Made by a program: the position numbers and the translations under genes
Shown: positions 1 through 5,889 of the stretch, one piece after another
How the letters are laid out: each line of letters starts with the position of its first letter
Position numbering within the stretch: the stretch's first letter is position 1
Notes under the pieces: model-generated
What the model was told of the DNA's origin: nothing
Seen by the model: only the letters and a program-made list of their open reading frames with translations
Databases searched by the model: none
Origin: Mycobacterium sp.
Lineage (GTDB): Bacteria; Actinomycetota; Actinomycetes; Mycobacteriales; Mycobacteriaceae
Reading direction: 5' to 3'
DNA length: 11,072 nt
Assembly: GCA_020438915.1 (NCBI GenBank)
Contig: JAGQTR010000046.1
Span: forward strand, 1-11,072

Positions 1-432
1 TACTTCGACGTCACCGGCGCCAGCCCCGATAGCGTCGTCTACAGCAACGGCGGCCAGGATCTCCTCGTCTGGGTCGAACCGCCCGCGGCGGTAGCCGGAT
101 CCGCCGGCGGCGGCCCAGCGTCGGCCGGCACCCCGACCATCCCGTCCGATGCCGGCGCGGCTACCCCGGACGCACCGCTGCCCAAGGGTGGCGCGGCGAC
201 CCTGGACACGCCACTGCCGGAGGGCAGCAGCGGCACCCCGATCCCGGAGGGCAGCTCAGGCACCCCGATACCGTCCGGCAGTAGCGGCACCCCGATACCC
301 GAAGGCAGCTCGGGCACCCCAATACCGTCGGGCAGTAGCGGCACCCCGATCCCGGAGGGCACCGCCGATGCGGCAGGTATTCCCGCAAACTCAGTGCCCG
401 CGACCACCGTCGTTCCTCCGCCCCCCGGCTGA
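1..432 (+). CDS. Secreted MPT63-like (DUF1942) protein with a repeat-rich C-terminal tail, 5' end missing
   Basis: The reading frame is open from the first base and stops at TGA 430-432, giving 143 visible residues; the start lies outside the window. Residues 1-27 begin YFDVTGASP and continue with NGGQDLLVW. From memory this matches the last beta strands of the secreted mycobacterial antigen MPT63 (Rv1926c; DUF1942, immunoglobulin-like beta sandwich), which ends with YFDVTGPSP and NNGMEDLLIW. MPT63 stops about there, whereas this protein runs on for about 115 residues. That tail is rich in Pro, Gly, Ser, Ala and Thr, has no cysteine or hydrophobic segment, and contains five 9-residue repeats at residues 74-118. 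A disordered wall-spanning or surface tail is plausible, but this is inference. The gene converges on the membrane-protein gene with a 26-bp gap and no visible terminator. The function of MPT63-like proteins is unknown, and the missing N-terminus means a signal peptide cannot be confirmed. Confidence 0.75.
   Translation, partial: YFDVTGASPDSVVYSNGGQDLLVWVEPPAAVAGSAGGGPASAGTPTIPSDAGAATPDAPLPKGGAATLDTPLPEGSSGTPIPEGSSGTPIPSGSSGTPIPEGSSGTPIPSGSSGTPIPEGTADAAGIPANSVPATTVVPPPPG
220..354 (+). repeat. Five tandem 27-bp coding repeats
   Basis: Five contiguous in-frame units of 27 bp each encode (E/S)GSSGTPIP. The first residue runs E, E, S, E, S across the five units, and the other eight residues are identical. 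Codons vary at synonymous positions (for example agc/tca/tcg for Ser, atc/ata for Ile), so the protein repeat is kept better than the DNA. Degenerate Pro-rich copies precede the array (residues about 42-73), and a partial unit EGTADAA follows it. There are no spacers. Arrays of this kind commonly vary in copy number between strains. Confidence 0.9.
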
Positions 433-458
433 CCGTCGCCGTGGTCCGGTCGGGATGG

Positions 459-1118
459 TCAGGAATGTGAAGCCCACCAGGTGTACAACTGAACCATGTT
501 CGGGCCCTGCGGGCCCGACTGCACTTCGCTGATCATCAGCGCCGCTTCAGTCGTCCACGCGACCGTCGGCTTGCTCTGCTGAAACCCGCACACCAGCGTG
601 CCGGCGGCCTGCTGCGGCGTCGCATTGCGGCGCCACGGCCCCGGTGACTGCATGTTCCCAGGGCAGTCCACCACCGAGGTGGCCCTGACGATGTCGTCGA
701 ACAGCGCATGCAGTGATTCATCGTCCTTGGCGAGGGTGTACCTGGCTGTCAACGGCCCGCCGGTATCTGCATTTTCGTCGCAACTGATCTGTGCCAGTAC
801 ATCTTCAGCCGGAATCACGACTTCACATGTGTCCGGGGTGTATCCACGCGGCAGCATGTCCATCAACCGCGCCTCAGCCTCCTCCGGCAACTTGTTCGCT
901 TCCAGGGTCTCGGTCGATTCGCTGGTCGACATCTCAGGGGTATCCGGTGACGGCCAGAAAAGCCAGGCGGTGGCCCCCAGCCCCACGACGGCCGCGATAG
1001 CCAACGCAAGCAGCGCTACCGGCCTGCGACTGTGCCGCACCGGGCGTGGATTCACCGACATCCGCGACTGGTCGGGTCCTGGCTCGCGGGAGCTCATCTG
1101 GCCAAGGGTAGTAGGCAT
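459..1118 (-). CDS. Single-pass membrane protein with four-cysteine extracytoplasmic domain
   Basis: This encodes 219 aa from ATG 1118 to TGA 459-461. It has a hydrophilic, basic N-terminus (residues 1-32), one hydrophobic segment (about 33-55, PVALLALAIAAVVGLGA onward), an acidic Ser/Thr/Glu linker (about 56-80) and a folded domain (about 85-219). The domain has four cysteines (C98, C113, C152, C177) that could form two disulfides, plus QSPGPWRRNATP and a terminal WWASHS. The orientation suggests the domain lies outside the membrane. From memory, similar outer domains occur alone or fused to some mycobacterial Ser/Thr kinases; I am not sure of the family and assign no function. No kinase domain is present. 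It starts 21 bp after the ltp2 stop on the same strand and so may be the last gene of the side-chain operon. Other possible starts are ATG 1097 (MSSREP) and ATG 1061 (MSVNPR); none has a strong Shine-Dalgarno sequence. Confidence 0.75.
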   Translation of the reverse strand: MPTTLGQMSSREPGPDQSRMSVNPRPVRHSRRPVALLALAIAAVVGLGATAWLFWPSPDTPEMSTSESTETLEANKLPEEAEARLMDMLPRGYTPDTCEVVIPAEDVLAQISCDENADTGGPLTARYTLAKDDESLHALFDDIVRATSVVDCPGNMQSPGPWRRNATPQQAAGTLVCGFQQSKPTVAWTTEAALMISEVQSGPQGPNMVQLYTWWASHS

Positions 1119-1139
1119 CCGGACCCGATCGTGCGAGGC

Positions 1140-2306
1140 TCACCTCAGGATGAGTCCCGATGTCGGCACGCCGGTGCCTGCGGTCACCAATACGTGCTGC
1201 ACGTCCGGCACGGGGTTCACCGAAGTCCCGCGCAGCTGCCGCACCCCCTCAGCGATACCGTTCATCCCGTGGATGTAGGCCTCGCCCAACTGGCCACCGT
1301 GGGTGTTGATCGGCAACCTACCGCCGATCTCGATCGCACCGTCGGCGATGTAATCCTTGGCCTCACCCGGCCCGCAGAAGCCGAGTTCTTCGAGCTGAAT
1401 CAACGTGAACGGGGTGAAGTGGTCATAGAGGATCGCGGTTTGGATATCGGTGGGACGCAGACCGGACTGCTGCCAGAGTTGCCTGCCCACCAACCCCATC
1501 TCGGGCAGCCCTAGCTCCGGCCGGTAGTAGCTGACCATCGAATACTGATCCGGGCTGGATCCTTGAGAAGCTGCCGCGATGACGGCCGGCCGGTGCTTGA
1601 GATCCTTGGCGCGTTCGGGCGTCGTCACGACCAGCGCCACACCGCCGTCGGTCTCCTGGCAACAGTCCAGCAGGCGCAGCGGTTCGGCGATCCACCGTGA
1701 GCTCTGGTGTTCCTCGATGGTGATCGGCTTGCCGTAAAAGTACGCCTTGGGGTTGTTGGCCGCGTGTCTGCGATCAGCAACCGATACCATGCCGAAATCC
1801 CTGCTGGTCGCGCCGGACAGGTGCATGTACCGCTGGGCGATCATCGCCACCTGCGCCGCGGGCGTCGACAGTCCGTGCGGATAGGAGAACGAATTGTCGA
1901 CGCCGGTCGAGTCGGCATTCTCCACCAGCCGCATCTGCACCTGACCGAACCGCATCCCGGAGCGTTCGTTGAAGGCCCGATAGGCCACAACGCATTCCGC
2001 TACTCCGGTCGCCACCGCGATCGCCGCCTGTTGGATCGTCGCGCAGGCCGCCCCACCGCCGTGGTGGATCTTGGAGAAGAACTTCAACTCTCCGATCCCG
2101 GTAGCACGCGCGACGGCCACCTCGGTGTTGGAGTCCATCGTGAACGTGACCATGCCGTCGACGTCCGACGGGGCCAGACCCGCGTCGTCCAGTGCGTCGA
2201 GCACCGCCTCGGCGGCCAGACGTAGTTCGCTTCGACCGGAGTTCTTGGAAAATTCGGTGGCACCGATACCGACGATGGCGGCCTTGCCGGACAGTCCGTC
2301 GCTCAC
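1140..2306 (-). CDS. ltp2: Ltp2, steroid side-chain retro-aldolase (thiolase fold)
   Basis: This is a 388-aa lipid-transfer-protein/thiolase-like enzyme, the Rv3540c equivalent. In the known pathway Ltp2 works with the DUF35 domain of ChsH2 to cleave 17-hydroxy-3-oxo-4-pregnene-20-carboxyl-CoA into androstenedione and propionyl-CoA, completing side-chain removal. The sequence shows the N-terminal thiolase start (AAIVGIGATEFS, residues 9-20), HHGGGAACAT at 81-90, YDHFTPF at 294-300, THGG at 335-338 and GEAYIHG at 341-347. Tyr294 and Tyr344 fall at the positions I recall as catalytic in characterised Ltp2. The start is GTG at 2306, inside the chsH1 stop (GTGA overlap, 4 bp), with GGAGGT at 2312-2317 five bases upstream. 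This suggests translational coupling to chsH1. Confidence 0.93.
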   Translation of the reverse strand: MSDGLSGKAAIVGIGATEFSKNSGRSELRLAAEAVLDALDDAGLAPSDVDGMVTFTMDSNTEVAVARATGIGELKFFSKIHHGGGAACATIQQAAIAVATGVAECVVAYRAFNERSGMRFGQVQMRLVENADSTGVDNSFSYPHGLSTPAAQVAMIAQRYMHLSGATSRDFGMVSVADRRHAANNPKAYFYGKPITIEEHQSSRWIAEPLRLLDCCQETDGGVALVVTTPERAKDLKHRPAVIAAASQGSSPDQYSMVSYYRPELGLPEMGLVGRQLWQQSGLRPTDIQTAILYDHFTPFTLIQLEELGFCGPGEAKDYIADGAIEIGGRLPINTHGGQLGEAYIHGMNGIAEGVRQLRGTSVNPVPDVQHVLVTAGTGVPTSGLILR

Positions 2307-2704
2307 GCGGTACCTCCGAAAACTAGCGTGGCGTTGGCGATCACGTGATCGCCGAGGCTGTTGCTACCGGTGATTTTCAACGTGATCACATCGTCCACGA
2401 TCTCGGTCACCTCACCGGTGAACGTCACGGTGTCGTAGGCGTACCACGGTACCCCCAGCCGCAGGCCGATGGACTTGATGACTGCAGTGGGTCCGGCCCA
2501 GTCGGTGATGAAGCGCTGCACCAGACCGGTGTCGGTGAGAATGTTGACAAAGATATCCTTGGAGCCCTTGGCCTGCGCTTTGTCCCGGTCGTGGTGCACA
2601 TCCTGATAGTCGCGCGTCGCGATGGCTGTCGAGACGATGAACGTCGGGTCCCCGTAAATCTTGACTTCGGGGAGCTTGGTGCCCACAGCGATGGTTGCGC
2701 TCAT
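2303..2704 (-). CDS. chsH1: ChsH1, MaoC-like steroid enoyl-CoA hydratase subunit
   Basis: This encodes 133 aa, close to the roughly 129 aa of M. tuberculosis Rv3541c. ChsH1 is a single hot-dog-fold MaoC-like subunit that pairs with the N-terminal half of ChsH2 to hydrate the 17(20)-ene side-chain CoA thioester made by ChsE1-ChsE2. The segment ATRDYQDVHHDRDKA supplies Asp32 and His37, matching the catalytic Asp29/His34 I recall for the M. tuberculosis protein, so this subunit appears to carry the catalytic pair. I chose ATG 2704 because it overlaps the chsH2 stop as ATGA (2701-2704) and the protein then begins like known ChsH1, with a purine-rich GGGAG just upstream. A longer start at 2734 would add ten unrelated residues. 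It is coupled to ltp2 downstream by a 4-bp overlap. Confidence 0.92.
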   Translation of the reverse strand: MSATIAVGTKLPEVKIYGDPTFIVSTAIATRDYQDVHHDRDKAQAKGSKDIFVNILTDTGLVQRFITDWAGPTAVIKSIGLRLGVPWYAYDTVTFTGEVTEIVDDVITLKITGSNSLGDHVIANATLVFGGTA

Positions 2705-3690
2705 GCGACCGGCTCCCAGGCATAGAGCGTCCACGCTGGCCCTGATTCCCCTTCGGGAAAGTCGATATACGTTGCGTGAACAGGCATTCCGATCTCCACT
2801 CCGGCCGGGTCGACGTTGCGGAGCTCGCCGAGCATCCGCACTCCTTCCTCGAGTTCCACCAGCGCGATCACAAACGGCAGGGTGCGGCCAGGAACCTTCG
2901 GGGCATGGTGTACGACGAAACTGAATACCGTGCCCTTACCGCTGGCGACAACATAGCCCGACGGCGCCGCCTCATCGCTGGGGTCTGCCCACAGCGCAGG
3001 CACCGGCGGATGCTGCAGAGTGCCGTCCGGACGTTTCTGAATCCGTAGTTCGTGCGCGCACACCCCATCCCAGAAAAACTTGGTGTCCTTCGACGCCGCA
3101 GGTCGCATCATCGCGTCGGCGTCGAGGTCTCCAGGCACCGGCGGCGGCGACGCAGCATCCGGAGTTTTTTGTGCGGGCAGGAACTTCATGATGCGCCACA
3201 TCATCTCCGCAACTGGCTCGTCGCCACTCTCACCGCTGAGCCAGGTGATCTTCTGCGTGATGAAGAAGCCTTCGCCCAGCGCTGTTCGTTTGGGGCCGAC
3301 GACATCGACCAACTCAGCGGCGACGCTGACCTTCTCACCGGGACGCAGATAGCGATGGTAGGTCTGTTCGCAGTTGGTCGCCACCACCCCGACATAGCCT
3401 GCAGCATCGAACAACTCGATGATCCTGCCGAGCGGGTCGTCGTCGGGTCGGACACCGCCAAGGCCCATCATCGTCCACACTTGGATCATCGCGGGCGGTG
3501 CCACCACTCCCGGGTGACCGGCCGCTCTAGCTGCGGCATCGTCGACGTAGATCGGGTTCTTGTCACCCATCGCGTCCAGCCAGTGGTCCACCATCGGCTG
3601 GTTCACCGGGTGGCGGCCGGTGCGCGGAGCGCTTTTCCCCTCAGCCTTGACCTTCTCGGCGGCGGCCTTGATGTCTTCGACACTACTCAT
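2701..3690 (-). CDS. chsH2: ChsH2, MaoC-DUF35 fusion: hydratase subunit and Ltp2 partner
   Basis: This is a 329-aa two-domain protein, the Rv3542c equivalent (about 311 aa in M. tuberculosis). Residues about 1-170 are a MaoC-like hot-dog domain that pairs with ChsH1. Its hydratase-type motif reads DKNPIY at 43-48, with Tyr48 where an active hydratase-2 has His, consistent with a non-catalytic, substrate-holding subunit. Residues about 171-200 are a Pro/Ala linker. Residues about 201-329 are a DUF35 (OB-fold) domain that known work shows binds Ltp2 for the aldol cleavage. The DUF35 zinc-ribbon zone (about 205-235) has one cysteine only, C211, and PVPALW where a second Cys pair would sit, so a classic four-Cys zinc site is absent. 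The ATG start overlaps the chsE2 stop as ATGA (3687-3690). Confidence 0.93.
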   Translation of the reverse strand: MSSVEDIKAAAEKVKAEGKSAPRTGRHPVNQPMVDHWLDAMGDKNPIYVDDAAARAAGHPGVVAPPAMIQVWTMMGLGGVRPDDDPLGRIIELFDAAGYVGVVATNCEQTYHRYLRPGEKVSVAAELVDVVGPKRTALGEGFFITQKITWLSGESGDEPVAEMMWRIMKFLPAQKTPDAASPPPVPGDLDADAMMRPAASKDTKFFWDGVCAHELRIQKRPDGTLQHPPVPALWADPSDEAAPSGYVVASGKGTVFSFVVHHAPKVPGRTLPFVIALVELEEGVRMLGELRNVDPAGVEIGMPVHATYIDFPEGESGPAWTLYAWEPVA

Positions 3691-4850
3691 CGCGGCACCC
3701 TGGGAACCTTGAGACCGGACGCGGCGATCATCTCGCGCATCACCTCGTTCACACCTCCGCCGAACGTGATCACCAGATTGCGTTTGGTCATCTTGTCCAG
3801 CCAGTCGAGCAGTTCGCCGGTGTCCGGGTCAGCCGGGTTGCCGTACTTGCCGACGATCTCCTCGGCGATCCGCCCGACGTCTTGGATGCGTTCGGTGGAA
3901 AAGACTTTCGTGGCAGCGGCATCGGCGACGGCGATGGTTTCACCCGATGCCGCCACCTGCCAGTTGAGTAGTTCGTTGACTCTCCAGATCGCCTTGATCT
4001 GCCCCAAGAGCCGTTGAACGTCGGAGTGTTCGACCGGTGTGATGCCATCCGACCCCGGTTTTGAAGCCCACGCGCAGACCCGGTCGTAGATGCCGGCGAC
4101 GCGGCCGGCGGGGCCCAGGCCAACCCGCTCATGATTGAGTTGGGTGGTGATGAGCTTCCAACCACCGTTCTCCTCGCCGACCAGCATGTCCGCGGGAACC
4201 CGGACGTCGTTGTAGTAGGACGCGTTGGTGTGGTGTGCGCCATCGGAGAGAATGATCGGAGTCCACGAGAAGCCGGGATCCTTGGTGTCGACGATCAGAA
4301 TCGAGATGCCCTTGTGTTTGGCGGCTTCGGGGTCGGTGCGGCACGCAAGCCAGATGTAGTCGGCATCATGAGCGCCGGTGGTCCACATCTTCTGGCCGTT
4401 GACGACGTATTCGTCGCCATGGCGCACCGCGGTGGTGCGCAGCGAGGCCAGGTCGGTGCCGGCGTCAGGCTCGGAGTATCCGATGGCGAAATGCACGTCA
4501 CCCGAAAGGATTCCGGGAAGAAACTTCTTCTTCTGCTCCTCGGTGCCGTACACCTGTAGCGTCGGCCCCACGGTCTGCAGGGTAACCAGCGGCAGTGGGA
4601 CGTCGGCCCGGTTGGCTTCGTTGACGAAGATCTGCTGTTCGATGGGCCCGAAGCCCAACCCGCCGTACTCCTTGGGCCAGCCGACCCCGAGTTTGCCGTC
4701 GGATCCCATCCGCTTGATCAACGCTCGGTAGGCCTCGTTGTGCCGGTCGGACGCCATCGCCTCAGCCTCATCGGCGGTGATGAGCGTCGAAAAATACTGG
4801 CGCAGTTCGGTTTGCAGCTGCCGCTGCTCAGATGTCAGTTGGATGTACAT
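3687..4850 (-). CDS. chsE2 (fadE29): ChsE2 (FadE29), catalytic acyl-CoA dehydrogenase subunit
   Basis: This is a 387-aa acyl-CoA dehydrogenase, the same length as the Rv3543c product. It pairs with ChsE1 in a heterotetramer that dehydrogenates the isopropionyl-CoA side chain of 3-oxo-4-pregnene-20-carboxyl-CoA using FAD. Visible landmarks are GWPKEYGGLGFGP (57-69), the FAD/substrate strand FAIGYSEPDAGTDLAS (121-136), and HERVGLGPAGR (240-250), where Glu241 is at the isovaleryl-CoA-dehydrogenase-type catalytic-base position and matches my memory of Glu241 in FadE29. The C-terminal ITFGGGVNEVMREMIA is typical of the family. I chose ATG 4850 because the protein then starts MYIQLTSEQRQLQ like known FadE29. 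This start overlaps the chsE1 stop by one base (TAATG) and has GGGAG upstream. An upstream in-frame extension to 5015 is the out-of-frame shadow of chsE1. Confidence 0.93.
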   Translation of the reverse strand: MYIQLTSEQRQLQTELRQYFSTLITADEAEAMASDRHNEAYRALIKRMGSDGKLGVGWPKEYGGLGFGPIEQQIFVNEANRADVPLPLVTLQTVGPTLQVYGTEEQKKKFLPGILSGDVHFAIGYSEPDAGTDLASLRTTAVRHGDEYVVNGQKMWTTGAHDADYIWLACRTDPEAAKHKGISILIVDTKDPGFSWTPIILSDGAHHTNASYYNDVRVPADMLVGEENGGWKLITTQLNHERVGLGPAGRVAGIYDRVCAWASKPGSDGITPVEHSDVQRLLGQIKAIWRVNELLNWQVAASGETIAVADAAATKVFSTERIQDVGRIAEEIVGKYGNPADPDTGELLDWLDKMTKRNLVITFGGGVNEVMREMIAASGLKVPRVPR

Positions 4851-5863
4851 TACGCTCCCACCAAGTCGAGGCGGTGCGAGGGACCACCCAGCAGTCGGGT
4901 CAGATCTTTGATCGAGGAGTAGTAGCGGTTCATCGGGTAAGTGATGTCCATACCCATGCCGCCATGCAGATGATGGCATGTCCGCATCGCGGGTGGACCC
5001 TGGGAGGTGAGCCAATAGCCGAGTATCGCCAGTTCACTGTCGACATCCGAATCGGCGTCACCGCCTTCGGAGAGCAGCCAAATTGCCGACGTGGAAACCA
5101 AAGAAATTGTGCGGGAGGCGATGTAGACCTCGGACAGTTGAGCGGCAACCGTCTGGAACGTCGACAGCGGACGGCCGAACTGTTCCCTGGTGGCGACGTA
5201 GTCCGCGGTGAGCCGCAACGCGCCCGCCATTAAGCCGGCGGCAAAGGCACCCACGGTGGCCAACACCAGTTGGTTTATCCGATGCGATGTAGCGCCCGGG
5301 AGCACGTCGTCGCCGGCCACCGCCACATCGGCGAACGACACCACGAATTCCTCGGATCCGTTTGAGGTCGGGGTCCTGGTGACGGTCAGCCCATCGGCTG
5401 CGCCGGAGACCACCACAACACCGCTGTCGGTGCTGACCACGATCCACTCCGCGGTTTCGGCATAGCCCACGGCAAGCTTGGTGCCGTTCAGTTTGTTTCC
5501 GTCCAACGTCGTGGTGGGTTGATCCGGCAGTGATACGCCTGGCTCGTTCAGTGCGAATGTGAGTACCGCGCCCTTTGCGAGGCCGGCCAAGTAGCGGTCC
5601 TGTTGATCCACCGACGCCAGATCGAGTAGTACCGCCGTGGCACCCAGGGTCACCAGCGCCGGACCGATGGTCCCATGCCGACCGATCTCGGTGAGGGCGG
5701 TAGCGATCTCGGCCAGACCGAGACCATCGCCGTCGAGCCGTTCGGGCACCGCGAGTACGGGCACGCCGCCGGCCACCAGCGCCTCCCAGCTGTTGTCGCG
5801 GTCCAGCACCGAGGTCACCACATCGACGACAGCTTGTTGCCCTTCATCGGGACTGAAATCCAC
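4850..5863 (-). CDS. chsE1 (fadE28): ChsE1 (FadE28), partner acyl-CoA dehydrogenase subunit
   Basis: This encodes 337 aa, matching the roughly 339 aa of Rv3544c. It is the second subunit of the side-chain dehydrogenase with ChsE2. The C-terminal half carries the FAD-contact sequence REQFGRPLSTFQ (226-237) and HHLHGGMGM (297-305), both conserved in acyl-CoA dehydrogenases. Where ChsE2 has the catalytic Glu, this protein reads INQLVLATVG, with Asn197/Gln198 in the place of Glu-Arg, so it lacks the base. This fits the known division of labour in which paired FadE subunits share one active site. The start is GTG 5863 (VDFSPDEGQ), preceded by AGGAGG six bases upstream. The longer in-frame start at 5956 would overlap cyp125 and add 31 residues (MAERNQALAGG onward) unlike the family. 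Confidence 0.9.
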   Translation of the reverse strand: MDFSPDEGQQAVVDVVTSVLDRDNSWEALVAGGVPVLAVPERLDGDGLGLAEIATALTEIGRHGTIGPALVTLGATAVLLDLASVDQQDRYLAGLAKGAVLTFALNEPGVSLPDQPTTTLDGNKLNGTKLAVGYAETAEWIVVSTDSGVVVVSGAADGLTVTRTPTSNGSEEFVVSFADVAVAGDDVLPGATSHRINQLVLATVGAFAAGLMAGALRLTADYVATREQFGRPLSTFQTVAAQLSEVYIASRTISLVSTSAIWLLSEGGDADSDVDSELAILGYWLTSQGPPAMRTCHHLHGGMGMDITYPMNRYYSSIKDLTRLLGGPSHRLDLVGA

Positions 5864-5869
5864 CCGAAT

Positions 5870-5875
5870 CCTCCT
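5870..5875 (-). promoter_or_regulatory. Ribosome binding site fixing the chsE1 GTG start
   Basis: Read on the minus strand this is AGGAGG, a full Shine-Dalgarno core, ending six bases before GTG 5861-5863. It lies in the 26-bp gap after the cyp125 stop (5890-5892) and supports the GTG over the upstream ATG at 5956. Confidence 0.8.
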
Positions 5876-5889
5876 AGATCCGATTGTGT

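Noticed and set aside
220..354. CRISPR-like regular repeats
   Set aside because: The units are contiguous with no spacers, in frame, and encode a clean peptide repeat.
39..407. Antisense open frame of 122 aa with GIGVPLLP/ELP repeats opposite the first gene
   Set aside because: It is the complement of the 27-bp repeats. The sense frame has the MPT63-like match and a natural stop; the antisense frame has no other support.
433..458. Terminator between the convergent first two genes
   Set aside because: The 26-bp gap shows no convincing inverted repeat or T-run.
2705..2734. Ten-residue N-terminal extension of ChsH1
   Set aside because: The extension overlaps the end of chsH2 further and does not resemble ChsH1. 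The ATG at 2704 gives the expected protein and a standard 4-bp overlap.
3052..4017. Plus-strand open frame of 321 aa
   Set aside because: It lies antisense to chsH2 and chsE2, both clearly real with catalytic motifs. Its composition (many His, Arg and Ser) is typical of a high-GC shadow frame.
4851..5015. 55-residue N-terminal extension of ChsE2
   Set aside because: It is an out-of-frame reading of the chsE1 C-terminus. The length and start of FadE29 are matched by ATG 4850.
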